A DNA stretch of 62,000 nucleotides, from assembly GCF_000003815.2 (NCBI RefSeq), contig NC_049995.1:1538632-1600631 (forward strand). The letters are read 5' to 3'. Position 1 is the stretch's first letter, and each line of letters starts with the position of its first letter. The stretch comes from Branchiostoma floridae (taxonomy: Eukaryota; Chordata; Leptocardii; Amphioxiformes; Branchiostomatidae). Positions 9,831 through 23,635 of this stretch are shown one piece after another. A program made the position numbers and the translations under genes. The notes beneath the pieces were generated by a model that saw only the letters and a list, made by a program, of their open reading frames with translations, did no database searches and had not been told where the DNA came from.

Positions 9831-12800
9831 ACCATGCACAATAGAATTATGCGGTTTGTGGATTGCGTTTTCCTACCTGGGGCCCTTTCTAACGATTCCA
9901 AGTTTGACCCGCCGGAATAACTTTGAAGACCCCGGAATCTCAAGCGTATATAATCCCGTAGGGGTTAGTAGCGGGCACGGGTTAAGGTGAACCTAGGATG
10001 GAGAATATCTCGGCAACCGTGCACAATAGAATTATGCGGTTTGTGGCTTACTATTCCCTACGTAAGGACTTTTCTAACGATACCAAGTTTGACCCGCCGA
10101 AATAACTTTGAAGACTCCGGAATCTCAAGCGTATATACGCCCGTATGTGTTACGTAGCGGTTACGGCTTAGGTGAACCTATAATCAAAAATATCTCGGCA
10201 ACAATGCACAATAGAATTATGCGGTTTGTGGCTTACTATTCCCTACCTAGTGACCTTTCTAAAGATACCAAGTTTGTCCCGCCAAAATAACGTTGAAGAC
10301 TTCGGAATCTCAAGCGTATATACGCCCGAATGTCTTAAGTAGCGGTTACGGCTAAGGTGAACCTATGATCGAGAATATCTCGTCAACCATGCACAATAGA
10401 ATTATGCAGTTTGTGGCTTACTATTTCCTACCTAGTGACCTGTCTAACGATACCAAGTTTGACCCGTCGGAATAACGTTGAAGACTCCGGAATCTCAAGC
10501 GTATATACGCCCGTATGTGTGACGTAGCGGTTACGGCTAAGGTGAACCTTTGATCGAGAATATCTCGGCAACAATGCACAATAGAATTATGCGGTTTGTG
10601 GCTTACTATTTCCTACCTATGTACCTTTCTAACGATTCAAAGTTTGACCCTCCGGAATAACTTTGAAGACTTCGGAATCTCAAGCGTATATAATCCCGTA
10701 TGTGTTACGTAGCGGTTACGGCTTAGGTGAACCTATGATCGAGAATATCTCGGCAACAATGCACAATAGAATTATGCGGTTTGTGGCTTACTATTCCCTA
10801 CCTAGGGACCTTCCTAAAGATACCAAGTTTGACCCGACGGAATAACGTTGAAGACTCCGGAATCTCAAGCGTATATACGTCCGAATATCTTAAGTAGCGG
10901 TTACGGCTAAGGTGAACCTATGATCGAGAGTATCTCGGCAACAATGCACAATAGAATTATGCGGTTTGTGCCTTACTATTCCCTACCTAGGTACCTTTCT
11001 AACGATACCAAGTTTGACCCGCCGGAATAACTTTGAAGACGTTGAAATCTCAAGCGTATATAATCCCGTATGTGTTACGTAGCGGTTACGGCTAAGGTGA
11101 ACCTTTGATCGAGAATATCTCGGCAACAATGCACAATAGAATTATGCGGTTTGTGGCTTACTATTCCCTACCTATGTACCTTTCTGACGATACCAAGTTT
11201 GACCCGCCAGAATAACTGTGAAGACTCCGGAATCTCAAGCGTATATACGCCCGTATGTGTTACGTAGCGCTTACGGCTAAGGTGAACCCAGATCGAGAAT
11301 ATCTCGGCAACAATGCACAATAGAATTATGCGGTTTGTGGCTTAGTATTCCCTACTTAGTGACCTTTCTAACGATACCAAGTTTGACCCGCCGGAATAAC
11401 GTTGAAGACTCCGGAATCTCAAGCGTATATACGCCCGTATGTGTGACGTAGCGGTTACGGCTAAGGTGAACCTATAAACGAAAATATCTCGTCAACCATG
11501 CACAATAGAATTATGCGGTTTGTGGCTTACTATTCCCTACCTATGTACCTTTCTAACGATACCAAGTTTGACCCGCCGAAATAACTTTGAAGACTCCGGA
11601 ATCTCAAGCGTATATACGCCCGTATGTGTGACGTAGCGGTTACGGCTTAGGTGAACCTATAATCGAAAATATCACGGCAACAATGCACAATAGAATTATG
11701 CGGTTCGTGGCTTACTATTTCCTACCTAGTGACCTTTCTAACGATACCAAATTTGACCCGCCAAAATAACGTTGAAGACTTCGGAATCTCAAGCGTATAT
11801 ACGCCCGAATGTCTTAAGTAGCGGTTACGGCTAAGGTGAACCTATGATCGAGAATATCTCGGCAACAATGCACAATAGAATTATGCGATGTGTGGCTTAC
11901 TATTCCCTACCTAGGTACCTTTCTGACGATACCAAGTTTGACCCGCCGGAATAACGATGAAGACTTCGGAATCTCAAGCGTATATAATCCCGTATGTGTT
12001 GCGTAGCGGTTACGGCTAAGGTGAACCTATGATCGAGAATATGTCGACAACCATGCACAATAGAATTATGCGGTTTGTGGCTTACTATTCCCTACCTAGA
12101 GACCTTTCTTACGATACCAAGTTTGACCCGCCGAAATAACTGTGAAGACTTCGGAATCTCAAGCGTATATACGCCCGTATGTGTGACGTAGCGGTTACGG
12201 CTAAGGTGAACCTATGATCGAGAATATCTCGGCAACAATGCACAATAGAAATATGCGGTGTGTGGCTTACTATTCCCTACCTAGGGACCTTTCTAACGAT
12301 ACCAAGTTTGACCCGCCGGAATAACGTTGAAGACTTCGGAATCTCAAGCGTATATACGCCCGAATGTCTTAAGTAGCGGTTACGGCTAAGGTGAACCTAT
12401 GATCGAGAATATCTCGGCAACAATGCACAATAGAATTATGCGGTGTGTGGCTTACTATTCCCTACCTATGTACCTTTCTAACGATACCAAGTTTGACCCT
12501 CCGGAATATCGGATATACGCCCGTATGTGTTACGTAGCGGTTACGGCTTAAATGAACGTGTGATCGAGAATATCTCGGCAACAATGCACAATAGAATTAT
12601 GCGGTTTGTGGCTTACTATTCACTACCTAGTGCCCTTTCTAACGATGCCAAGTTTGACCTCCCGGAATAACTTTGAAGACTCCGGAATCTCAAGCGTTTA
12701 TACGCCCGTATGTGTTACGTAGCGGTTACGGATAAGGTGAACCTATAATCGAAAATATCTCGGCAATAATGCACAATAGAATTATGCGGTTTGTGGCTTA

Positions 12801-15800
12801 CTATTCCCTACCTAGTGACCTTTTTTACCGATACCAAGTTTGACTCAGCGGAATAAATTTGAAGAATCCGGAATCTCAAGCGTATATACGCCCGTATGTG
12901 TTACGTAGCGGTTACGGCTGAAGTGAACGTGTGATCGAGAATATCTCGGCAACAATGCACAATAGAATTATGCGGTTTGTGGCTTACTATTCCCTACATA
13001 TGTACCTTTCTAACGATACCAAATTTGACCCGCCGGAATAACTTTGAAGACGTTGAAATCTCAAGCGTATATAATCCCGTATGTGTTACGTAGCGGTTAC
13101 GGCTAAGGTGAACCTATGATCGAGAATATCTCGGCAACAATGCACAATAGAATTATGAGGTTTGTGGCTTACTATTCCCTACCTAGATACCTTTCTAACG
13201 ATTCCAAGTTTGCCCCGCCGGAATAACTGTGAAGACTCCGGAATCTCAAGCGTATATACGCCCGTATGTGTTACGTAGCGGTTACGGCTAAGGTGAACCT
13301 ATGATCGAGAATATCTCGGCAACAATGCACATGAGAATTATGCGGTTTGTGGATTACAATTCCCTACCTAGGGACCTTTCTAACGATACCAAGTTTGACC
13401 CGCCGGAATAACTTTGAAGACTCCGGAATCTCAAGCGTATATAATCCCGTATGTGTTACGTAGCGGTTACGGCTAAGGTGAACCTATGATCGAGAATATC
13501 TCGGCAACAATGCACAATAGAATTATGCGTTTTGTGGCTTACTATTCCCTACCTAGGGACCTATCTAACGATACCAAGTTTGACCCGCCGGAATAACGTT
13601 GAGGACTTCGGAATCTCAAGCGTATATACGCCCGAATGTCTTAAGTAGCGGTTACGGCTAAGGTGAACCTATGATCGAGAATATCTCGGCAACCATGCAC
13701 AATAGAATTATGCGGTTTGTGGCTTACTATTCCCTACCTAGAGACCTTTCTAACGATACCAAGTTTGACCCGCCGGAATAACTTTGAAGACTCCGGAATC
13801 TCAAGCGTATATACGCCCGTATGTGTTACGTAGCGGTTACGGCTAAGGTGAACGTATGATCGAGAATATCTCGGCAACAATGCACAATAGAATTATGCGG
13901 TTTGTGGCTTACTATTCCCTACCTAGGGACCTTTCTACCGATTCCAAGTTTGACCCGCCGGAATAACTTTGAAGACTCCGGAATCTCAAGCGTATATACG
14001 CCCGTATCTATAAAGAAGCGGTTACGGCTAAGGTGAACCTATGATCGAGAATATCTCGGCAACAATACACAATAGAATTATGCGTTTTGTGGCTTACTAT
14101 TCCCTACCTATTGACCTTTCTAACGATACCAAATTTGACCCGCCAAAATAACGTTGAAGACTTCGGAATCTCAAGCGTATATTTGCCCGAATGTCTTAAG
14201 TAGCGGTTACGGCTAAGGTGAACCTATGATCGAGAATATCTCGGCAACAATGCACAATAGAATTATGCGGTGTGTGGCTTACTATTCCCTACCTATGTAT
14301 CTTTCTAACGATACCAAGTTTGACCCTCCGGAATATCTTTGAAGACGTTGAAATCTCAAGCGTATATAATCCCGTATGTGTTACGTAGCGGTTACGGCTA
14401 AGGTGAACCTATGATCGAGAATATCTCGGCAACCATGCACAATAGAATTATGAGGTTTGTGGCTTACTATTCCCTACCTAGAGACCTTTCTAACGATTCC
14501 AAGTTTGACCCGCCGGAATAACTGGGAACACTCCGGAATCTCAAGCGTATATACGCCCGTATGTGTTACGTAGCGGTTACGGCTAAGGTGAACCTATGAT
14601 CGAGAATATCTCGGCAACCATGCACAATAGAATTATGCCGTTTGTGGCTTACTATTCTCTTTCTAGGGACCTTTATAACGATACCAAGTTTGACCCGCCG
14701 GAATAACTTTGAAGACTCCGGAATCTCAAGCGTATGTACGCCCGTATGTGTTACGTAGCGGTTACGGCTTAGGTGAACCTATAATCGAAAATATCACCGC
14801 AACAATGCACAATAGAATTATGCGGTTTGTGGCTTACTATTTCCTACCTAGTGACCTTTCTAACGATACCAAATTTGACCCGCCGAAATAACGTTGAAGA
14901 CTTCGGAATCTCAAGCGTATATACGCCCGAATGTCTTAAGTAGCGGTTACGGNNNNNNNNNNNNNNNNNNNNNNNNNNNNNNNNNNNNNNNNNNNNNNNN
15001 NNNNNNNNNNNNNNNNNNNNNNNNNNNNNNNNNNNNNNNNNNNNNNNNNNNNAAGGTGAACCTATGATCGAGATATCTCGGCAACAATGCACAATAGAAT
15101 TATGCGTTTTGTGGCTTACTATTCCCTACCTAGGGACCTTTCTAACGATACCAAGTTTGACCCGCCGGAACAACTTTGAAGAATCTGGAATCTCAAGCGT
15201 ATATACGCCCGTATGTGTTACGTAGCGGTTACGGCTAAGGTGAACCTATGATCGAGATTATGTCGACAACCATGCACAATAGAATTATGCGGTTTGTGGC
15301 TTACTATTACCTACCTAGAAACCTTTCTTACGATACCAAGTTTGACCCGCCGAAATAACTGTGAAGACTTCGGAATCTCAAGCGTATATACGCCCGTATG
15401 TGTTACGTAGCGGTTACGGCTAAGGTGAACCTATGATCGAGAATATCTCGGCAACCATGCACAATAGAATTATGCGGTTTGTGGCTTACTATTCCCTACC
15501 TAGAGACCTTTCTAACGATACCAAGTTTGACCCGCCGGAATAACTTTGAAGACTCCGGAATCTCAAGCGTATATACGCCCGTATGTGTTACGTAGCGGTT
15601 ACGGCTAAGGTGAACCTATGATCGAGAATATCTCGGCAACCATGCACAATAGAATTATGCGGTTTGTGGCTTACTATTCCCTACCTGGGGTCCTTTCTAA
15701 CGATACCAAGTTTGACCCGCCGGAATAACTTTGAAGACTCCGGAATCTCAAGCGTATATACGCCCGTATGTGTTACGTAGCGGTTACGGCTAAGGTGAAC

Positions 15801-18800
15801 CTATGATCGAGAATATCTCGGCAACCATGCACAATAGAATTATGCGGTTTGTGGCTTACTATTCCCTACGTAGGGACCTTTCTAACGATACCAAGTTTGA
15901 CCCGCCGGAATAACTTTGAAGACTCCGGAATATCAAGCGTATATACGCCCGTATCTCTAAAGAAGCGGTTACGGCTAAGGTGAACCTATGATCGAGAATA
16001 TCTCGGCAACAATGCACAATAGAATTATGCGGTTTGTGGCTTACTATTTCCTACCTAGGGACCTATCTAAAGATACCAAGTTTGACCCGCCGGAATAACG
16101 TTGAAGACTTCGGAATCTCAAGCGTATATACGCCCGAATGTCTTAAGTAGCGGTTAGGGCTAAGGTGAACCTATGGTCGAGAATATCTCGGCAACCATGC
16201 ACAATAGAATTATGCGGTTTGTGGCTTACTATTCCCTACCTAGAGACCTTTCTAACGATACCAAGTTTGACCCGCCGGAATAACTTTGAAGACTCCGGAA
16301 TCTCAAGCGTATATACCCCCGTATGTGTTACGTAGCGGTTACGGCTAAGGTGAACCTATGATCGAGAATATCTCGGCAACCATGCACAATAGAATTATGC
16401 GGTTTGTGGCTTACTATTCCCTACCTAGAGACCTTTCTAACGATACCAAGTTTGACCCGCCGGAATAACTTTGAAGACTCCGGAATCTCAAGCGTATATA
16501 CGCCCGTATGTGTTACGTAGCGGTTACGGCTAAGGTGAACCTATGATCGAGAATATCTCGGCAACCATGCACAATAGAATTATGCGGTTTGTGGCTTACT
16601 ATTCCCTTCGTAGGGACCTTTCTAACGATTCCAAGTTTGACCCGCCGGAATAGCTTTGAAGACTCCGGAATCTCAAGCGTATATACGCCCGTATGTGTGA
16701 CGTAGCGGTTACGGCTAAGGTGAACCTATGATCGAGAATATCTCGGCAACCATGCACAATAGAATTATGCCGTTTGTGGCTTACTATTCTCTTTCTAGGA
16801 ACCTTTCTAACGATACCAAGTTTGACCCGCCGGAATAACTTTGAAGACTCCGGAATCTCAAGCGTATGTACGCCCGTATGTGTTACGTAGCGGTTACGGC
16901 TTAGGTGAACCTATAATCGAAAATATCTCGGCAACAATGCACAATAGAATTATGCGGTTTGTGGCTTACTATTTCCTACCTAGTGACCTTTCTAACGATA
17001 CCAAATTTGACCCGCCGAAATAACGTTGAAGACTTCGGAATCTCAAGCGCATATACGCCCGAATGTCTTAAGTAGCGGTTACGGCTAAGGTGAACCTATG
17101 ATCGAGAATATCTCGGCAACCATGCACAATAGAATTATGCGTTTTGTGGCTTACTATTCCCTACCTAGATACCTTTCTAACGATACCAAGTTTGACCCGC
17201 CGGAACAACTTTGAAGAATCCGGAATCTCAAGCGTATATACGCCCGTATGTGTTACGTAGCGGTTACGGCTAAGGTGAACCTATGATCGAGAATATCTCG
17301 ACAACCATGCACAATAGAATTATGCGGTTTGTGGCTTACTATTCCCTACCTAGAGACCTTTCTTACGATACCAAGTTTGACCCGCCGAAATAACTGTGAA
17401 GACTTCGGAATCTCAAGCGTATATACGCCCGTATGTGTTACGTAGCGGTTACGGCTAAGGTGAACCTATGATCGAGAATATCTCGGCAACCATGCACAAT
17501 AGAATTATGCGTTTTGTGGCTTACTATTCCCTACCTAGATACCTTTCTAACGATACCAAGTTTGACCCGCCGGAACAACTTTGAAGAATCCGGAATCTCA
17601 AGCGTATATACGCCCGTATGTGTTACGTAGCGGTTACGGCTAAGGTGAACCTATGATCGAGAATATCTCGACAACCATGCACAATAGAATTATGCGGTTT
17701 GTGGCTTACTATTCCCTACCTGGGGTCCTTTCTATCGATACCAAGTTTGACCCGCCGGAATAGCTTTGAAAACTCCGGAATCTCAAGCGTATATACGCCC
17801 GTATGTGTTACGTAGCGGTTACGGCTAAGGTGAACCTATGATCGAGAATATCTCGGCAACCATGCACAATAGAATTATGCGGTTTGTGGCTTACTATTCC
17901 CTACCTAGAGACCTTTCTAACGATACCAAGTTTGACCCGCCGGAATAACTTTGAAGACTCCGGAATCTCAAGCGTATATACGCCCGTTTGTCTAAAGTAG
18001 CGGTTACGGCTAAGGTGAACCTATGATCGAGAATATCTCGGCAACAATGCACAATAGAATTATGCGGTTTGTGGCTTACTATTTCCTACCTAGGGACCTT
18101 TCTAACGATACCAAGTATGACCCGCCGGAATAACTTTGAAGACTCCGGAATCTCAAGCGTATATACGCCCGTATGTGTTACGTAGCGGTTACGGCTAAGG
18201 TGAACTTATGATCGAGAATATCTCGTCAACCATGCACAATAGAATTATGCGTTTTGTGGCTTACTATTCCCTACCTAGATACCTTTCTAACGATACCAAG
18301 TTTGACCCGCCGGAACAACTTTGAAGAATCCGGAATCTCAAGCGTATATACGCCCGTATGTGTTACGTAGCGGTTACGGCTAAGGTGAACCTATGATCGA
18401 GAATATCTCGACAACCATGCACAATAGAATTATGCGGTTTGTGGCTTACTATTGTCTACCTAGAGACCTTTCAAACGATACCAAATTCGACCCGCCGGAA
18501 TAACTTTGAAGACTCCGGAATCTCAAGCGTATATACGCCCGTATGTGTTACGTAGCGGTTACGGCTAAGGTGAACCTATGATCGAAAATATCTCGGCAAC
18601 CATGCACAATAGAATTATGCGGTTTGTGGCTTACTATTCCCTTCGTAGGGACCTTTCTAACGATACCAAGTTTAACCCGCCGGAATAACTTTGAAGACTC
18701 CGGACTCTCAAGCATATATACGGCCGTATGTGTTACGTAGCGGTTACGGCTAAGGTGAACCTATGATCGAGAATATCTCGGCAACAATGCACAATAGAAT

Positions 18801-19522
18801 TATGCGGTTTGTGGCTTACCATTCCCTACCTGGGGACCTTTCTAACGATACCAAATTTGACCCGCCGGAATAACTTTGAAGACCCCGGAATCTCAAGCGT
18901 ATATACGCCCGTATGTGTTACGTAGCGGTTACGGCTAAGAAGAACCTATGATCGAGAATATCTCGGCAACCATGCACAATAGAATTATGCGTTTTGTGTC
19001 TTACTATTCCCTACCTGGGGTCCTTTCTAACGATACCAAGTTTGACCCGCCGGAATAGCTTTGAAAACTCCGGAATCTCAAGCGTATATACGCCCGTATG
19101 TGTTACGTAGCGGTTACGGCTAAGGTGAACCTATGATCGAGAATATCTCGGCAACCATGCACAATAGAATTATGCGGTTCGTGGCTTACTATTCCTTATC
19201 TAGGACCTTTCTAACGATACCAAATCTGACCCGCCGGAATAACTTTGAAGACTTCGGAATCTCAAGCGTATATACGTCCGTACGTGTTACGTGGCGGTTA
19301 CGGCTAAGGTGAACCTATGATCGAGAATATCTCGGCAACCATGCACAATAGAATTATGCGGTTTGTGGCTTACTATTCCCTACCTAGGGACCTTTCTAAC
19401 GATACCAAGTTTGAACCGCCGGAATAACTTTGAAGACTCCGGAATCTCAAGCGTATACTATATACGCCCGTATGTGTTACGTAGCGGTTACTGCTAAGGT
19501 GAACCTATGATCGAGAATATCT
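9831..19522 (+). repeat. 185-bp satellite array (subfamily B), main block
   Basis: About 52 head-to-tail units. The period is exactly 185 bp where measured ('gaatatctcg' at 16181, 16366, 16551, 16736). Landmarks in order: 'cggcaac.atgcacaatag', 'attatgcggtttgtggctta', 'ccctacctag', 'acctttctaacgatacc', 'aagtttgacccgccggaata', 'tccggaatctcaagcgtata', 'cgtagcggttacggctaagg', 'gaacctatgatcgag'. Variant units ('cgaatgtcttaag'; 'cgtatataatcccg'; 'ggaacaactttgaagaatcc') recur at whole multiples of the unit, hinting at higher-order structure. 60-codon ORFs appear in a few units only; the unit is not a multiple of three, so they are chance. A gap falls at 14953-15052. Confidence 0.96.
14953..15052. 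other. Assembly gap (100 N) in satellite
   Basis: Placeholder gap between two satellite units. The number of missing 185-bp units is unknown. Confidence 0.99.
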
Positions 19523-19631
19523 ATTTGTCTGTCTGGAACCTTGTCTGGCTTACTCTTTGTCTGTCTGCAACCCTGTCTGCTTTCCTCTTTGTCCGTCTAT
19601 CTCTCTGTCTTTCTGCAACCCTGCCTTGCTT

Positions 19632-20332
19632 ACTCTGCTCGTTGATGATCTGGACCAACTGGTTGACGCCCTCACGGTTTACGATGAGGAGGCCAAGAAG
19701 CTTGGTCTCAGCATCAACCGGAGCAAGACAGAGCTCATGCACATTGGAGACGGCCCGGACCCTGAGCCCCTCATCTTCAACCAGTGCACCGTGAACTTCG
19801 TCTCGGCGTTCAAGTACCTTGGATCAATAATCTCCAAGACAAGTGACCTGAAACCCGAGATCAACCAAAGACGCGCCCAGGCCTCAGCTGTCCTACAGTC
19901 CCTGTGGAAACCACTCTGGCGACATCGACATATCTCCCTGCAGACCAAACAACGAGTCTACAACTCCTCGGTTATTTCAGTCCTCCTGTACGGCTCGGAA
20001 ACCTGGGCACTGAACAACACCCTGGCTGCCCGGCTCGACGGATTTGACTCTAGAGCTCTGAGGAGGATTACTGGCACCCGGTGGCACGAGCATGTGCGCA
20101 ACACTGAACTCAGGGAGCAGACCGGGCAACCACCTGCCTCCTCCCTTGCAGCCATCAGAAGGGTTCACTGGTACGGGCACGTCCTCCGACTCCCTCCAGA
20201 GCACCCCACCAGAGCCCCTGCTTGAGTTCAACCCACAGCAGGCAGGATGACGACGACCACGGGGGGCGCCCCGCACCCGCTGGATGGACGTTGTGGCCAA
20301 AGATCTGCACAGTATCAACATCACACCCCAGC
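19632..20332 (+). pseudogene. LINE RT C-terminal fragment
   Basis: The frame LLVDDLDQLVDALTVYDEEA begins just downstream of where the catalytic YADD box would be. It continues with GLSINRSKTELMHIGD, VSAFKYLGSIISKTSDLKPE, SVISVLLYGSETWALN and LAAIRRVHWYGHVLRLPPEH, the usual thumb and C-terminal landmarks of non-LTR RTs. A frame change at about 20220 leads to RTRWMDVVAKDLHSI before the gap. It is GC-rich compared with its surroundings. It lacks the catalytic palm, so it is a dead fragment of a different LINE family from the one at 6396-9045. It is nested in the CTGTCTG array. Confidence 0.85.
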
Positions 20333-20432
20333 NNNNNNNNNNNNNNNNNNNNNNNNNNNNNNNNNNNNNNNNNNNNNNNNNNNNNNNNNNNNNNNNNNNN
20401 NNNNNNNNNNNNNNNNNNNNNNNNNNNNNNNN
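20333..20432. other. Assembly gap (100 N) at LINE/array junction
   Basis: The gap hides the 3' end of the LINE fragment and its right junction with the CTGTCTG array. Confidence 0.99.
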
Positions 20433-21909
20433 CTGCACCTTGCCTGACTTACTCTTTGTCTGTCTGCAACCCTGTCTGGTTTCCTCTTTGTCCGTTTATC
20501 TCTCTGTTTGTCTGCAACCCTGCCTGGCTTCCTCTTTGTCCGTCTATCTCTCTGTCTTTCTGGAACCCTGTCTGGCTTATTCTTTGTCTGTTTGAAACCC
20601 TGTCTCATTTCCTTTTTGTCCGTCTATCTCCCTGTCTGTCTGCAGCCCTGTCTGCCTTCCCTATTGTCCGTCTATCTCTTTGTCTTCTGGAACCCTGTCT
20701 GGCTTACTCTTTGTTTGTCTGCAACCCTGTCCGGCTTACTCTTTGTCTTTGTGCAACCCTGTCTGGTTTTCTCTTTGTCCGTCTATGTCTCTGTCTGTCT
20801 GTCTGCAACGCTGTCTCGCTTCCTCTCTGTCTGTCTGTCTGTCTGGAACCCTGTCTAGCTTCCTCTTTGTCTGTCTGCAACCCTGTCTGGTTTCCTCTTT
20901 CTTCTGTGTGGTCTCCTCTGTCCGGAACCCTGTCTGACTTACTCTTTGTCTGTCTACAACCCTGTCTGACTTTCTCTTTGTCTGTTTGCAACCCTGTCTG
21001 GTTTCCTCTTTTTCCGTCTATCTCCCTATTTGTCTGCAACCCTGTCTGGCTTCCTCTTTGTCAGTCTGCAACTCTGTCCGGCTTCCTCTTTGTCCGTATC
21101 TCTCTCTGCCTGACTGCAACCTCGTTTGTGTTACTCTTTGTCTGTCTGCAACCTTGTCTGGTTTTCTCTTCGTCCGTCTATCTCCCTGTCTGTCTGCTCC
21201 CCTGTAAGGCTTCCCTATTGTTCTTCTATCTCTTTGTCTGTCTGGAACACTGTCTGGCTTACTCTTTGTCTGTCTGCAACCCTGTCTGGTTTCCTCGTCT
21301 CCGTCTATCTCCCTGTCTGTCTGCTACCCTGTAAGGCTTCCCTATTGTCCTTCTATCTCTCTGTCTGTCTGTCTGGAACCCTGTGTGGTTTACTCTTTGT
21401 CTGCCTGCAACCCTGTCTCGCTGACTATTTGTCTGTCTGCAACCCTGTCTGGTTTCCTCTTTGTCCGTCTATCTCTCTGTCTATCTGCAACCCTGTCTGG
21501 CTTCATCTTTGTCCGTCTATCTCTCTGTCTGTCTTGAACCCTGTCTCTCTTACTCTTTGTCTGTCTGCAACCCTGTCTGGCTTCCTCTTTGTCTGTCTGC
21601 AACTCTGTCTGGCTTCCTCTTTGTCCGTCTATCTCCCTGTCTGTCTGCAACGCTGTCTGGCTTCCTCTTTGTCCGTCTATATATCTGTCTGTCTGGAACC
21701 CTGTCTGACTTACTCTTTGTCTGTCTGCAACCCTGTCTGGTTTCCTCTTTGTCCGTCTATCATTCTGGTTGTCTGGAACTCTGTCTAGCTTCGTCTTTGT
21801 CTGTCTGGAACCGTGTCTGACTACCTCTTTACTGTCTGCAACACTGTCTAGTTTCCTCTTTGTCCGTCTATCTCTCTGGCTGTCTGGAACCCTGTCTAGC
21901 TTACTCTTT
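20433..21909. repeat. CTGTCTG-rich imperfect tandem array
   Basis: The array is a pyrimidine-rich alternation of blocks such as 'tgtctgcaaccctgtctgg', 'ttcctctttgtccgtctatc' and 'gtctggaaccctgtctggct', with composite units of roughly 75-85 bp. The same blocks occur left of the LINE fragment (19523-19631). The low density of TAA/TAG/TGA in this composition leaves ORFs of over 100 codons in several frames on both strands. The repeated peptide (for example SVCNPVWFPLCPSISL) is an artefact of composition. It grew by tandem amplification from (CTGT)n-like seeds. Confidence 0.85.
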
Positions 21910-22924
21910 ATATCTCGGCAACCATGCACAATAGAATTATGCGGTTTGTGGCTTACTATTCCCTACTTAGGGACCTTTCTAACGATACCAAGTTTGACCC
22001 GCCGTAATAACTTTGAAGACTCCGGAATCTCAAGCATATATACCCCGGATGTGTTACGTAGCGGTTACGGCTAAGGTGAACCTATGATCGAGAATATCTC
22101 GGCAACCATGCACAATTGAATTATGCGGATTGTGGCTTACTATTCCCTACCTAGGGACCTTTCTAACGATACCAAGTTTGACCCGCCGGAATAACTTTGA
22201 AGACTACGGAATCTCAAGCGTATATACGCCCGTATGTGTTACGTAGCGGTTACGGCTAAGGTGAACCTAGGATCGAGAACATCTCGGCAACCATCCACAA
22301 TAGAATTATGCAGTTTGTGGCTTACTATTCCCTACCTATGTACCTTTCTAACGATACCAAGTTTGACCTGCCGGAATAACTTTGAAGACTTCGGAATCTC
22401 AAGCGTATATACGCCCGTATGTGTTGCGTAGCGGTTAGGGCTAAGGTGAACCTATGATTGAGAATATCTCGGCTACCATGCACAATAGAGTTATGCGGTT
22501 TGTGGCTTACTATTTCCTACCTATGTACCTTTCTAAAGATACCAAGTTTGACCCGCCGGAATAACTTTGAAGACTCCGGAATCTCAAGCGTATATACGCC
22601 CGTATGTGTTACGTAGCGGTTAGGGCTAAGGTGAACTTATGATCGAGAATATCTCGGCAACTATGCACAATAGAATTATGCGGTTTGTGGCTTACTATTC
22701 CCTACCTAGGGACCTTTCTAACGATACCAAGTTTGAACCGCCGGAATAACTTTGAAGATTCCGGAATCTCAAGCGTATATACGCCCGTATGTGTTACGTA
22801 GCGGTTACGGCTAAGGTGAACCTATGATCGAGAATATCTCGGCAACAATGCACAATAGAATTATGCGGTTTGTGGCGTACTATTCCCTACCTAGGGACCT
22901 TTCTAACGATACCAAGTTTGACCG

Positions 22925-23024
22925 NNNNNNNNNNNNNNNNNNNNNNNNNNNNNNNNNNNNNNNNNNNNNNNNNNNNNNNNNNNNNNNNNNNNNNNNNNNN
23001 NNNNNNNNNNNNNNNNNNNNNNNN
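22925..23024. other. Assembly gap (100 N) in satellite
   Basis: Placeholder gap within a 185-bp unit; the flanking sequence shows extra bases typical of poor trace ends. Confidence 0.99.
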
Positions 23025-23635
23025 ACCAAAGTTTGACCCCCGGACATCACTTTGAAGAATCCGGAATCCTCAAGCGTATATACGCCCGTATGTGTTACGT
23101 AGCGGTTACCGCCTAAGGCGAACCTATGATCGAGAATATCTCGACAACCATGCACAATAGAGTTGTACGGTTTGTGGCCTTACTATTCCCTACCTAGAGA
23201 CCTTTCTTCCGATACCAAGTTTGACCCGCCGAAAATAAACTGTGAAGACTTCGGAATCTCAAGCGTATATACGCCCGTATGTGTTACGTAGCGGTTACGG
23301 CTAAGGTGAACCTATGATCGAGAATATCTCGGCAACCATGCACAATAGAATTATGCGTTTTGTGGCTTACTATTCCCTCCCTAGATACCTTTCTAACGAT
23401 ACCAAGTTTGACCCGCCGGAACAACTTTGAAGAATCCGGAATCTCAAGCGTATATACGCCCGTATGTGTTACGTAGCGGTTCCGGCTAAGGTGAACCTAT
23501 GATCGAGAATATCTCGACAACCATGCACAATAGAATTATGCGGTTTGTGGCTTACTATTCCCTACCTGGGGTCCTTTCTATCGATACCAAGTTTGACTCG
23601 CCGGAATAGCTTTGAAAACTCCGGAATCTCAAGCG

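Larger units (their letters stand above)
19523..21909. mobile_element. Composite insert within the satellite, flanked by ATATCT
   Basis: The satellite stops inside the 'gaatatct|cggcaac' segment at 19522 and resumes at the same point at 21910. The hexamer ATATCT is present on both sides (19517-19522 and 21910-21915), as expected for a short target-site duplication. The insert has a pyrimidine-rich CTGTCTG array (19523-19631 and 20433-21909) with a LINE fragment (19632-20332 and the gap) inside it, giving three nested levels. No terminal inverted repeats are visible. The related pentamer 'tatct' also occurs inside the array, so microhomology-mediated joining is an alternative to transposition. 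Confidence 0.65.

Noticed and set aside
20222-21334. 370-codon ORF as a membrane protein
   Set aside because: It runs through Ns and a (CTGT)-derived array; open frames exist in several phases on both strands by composition.
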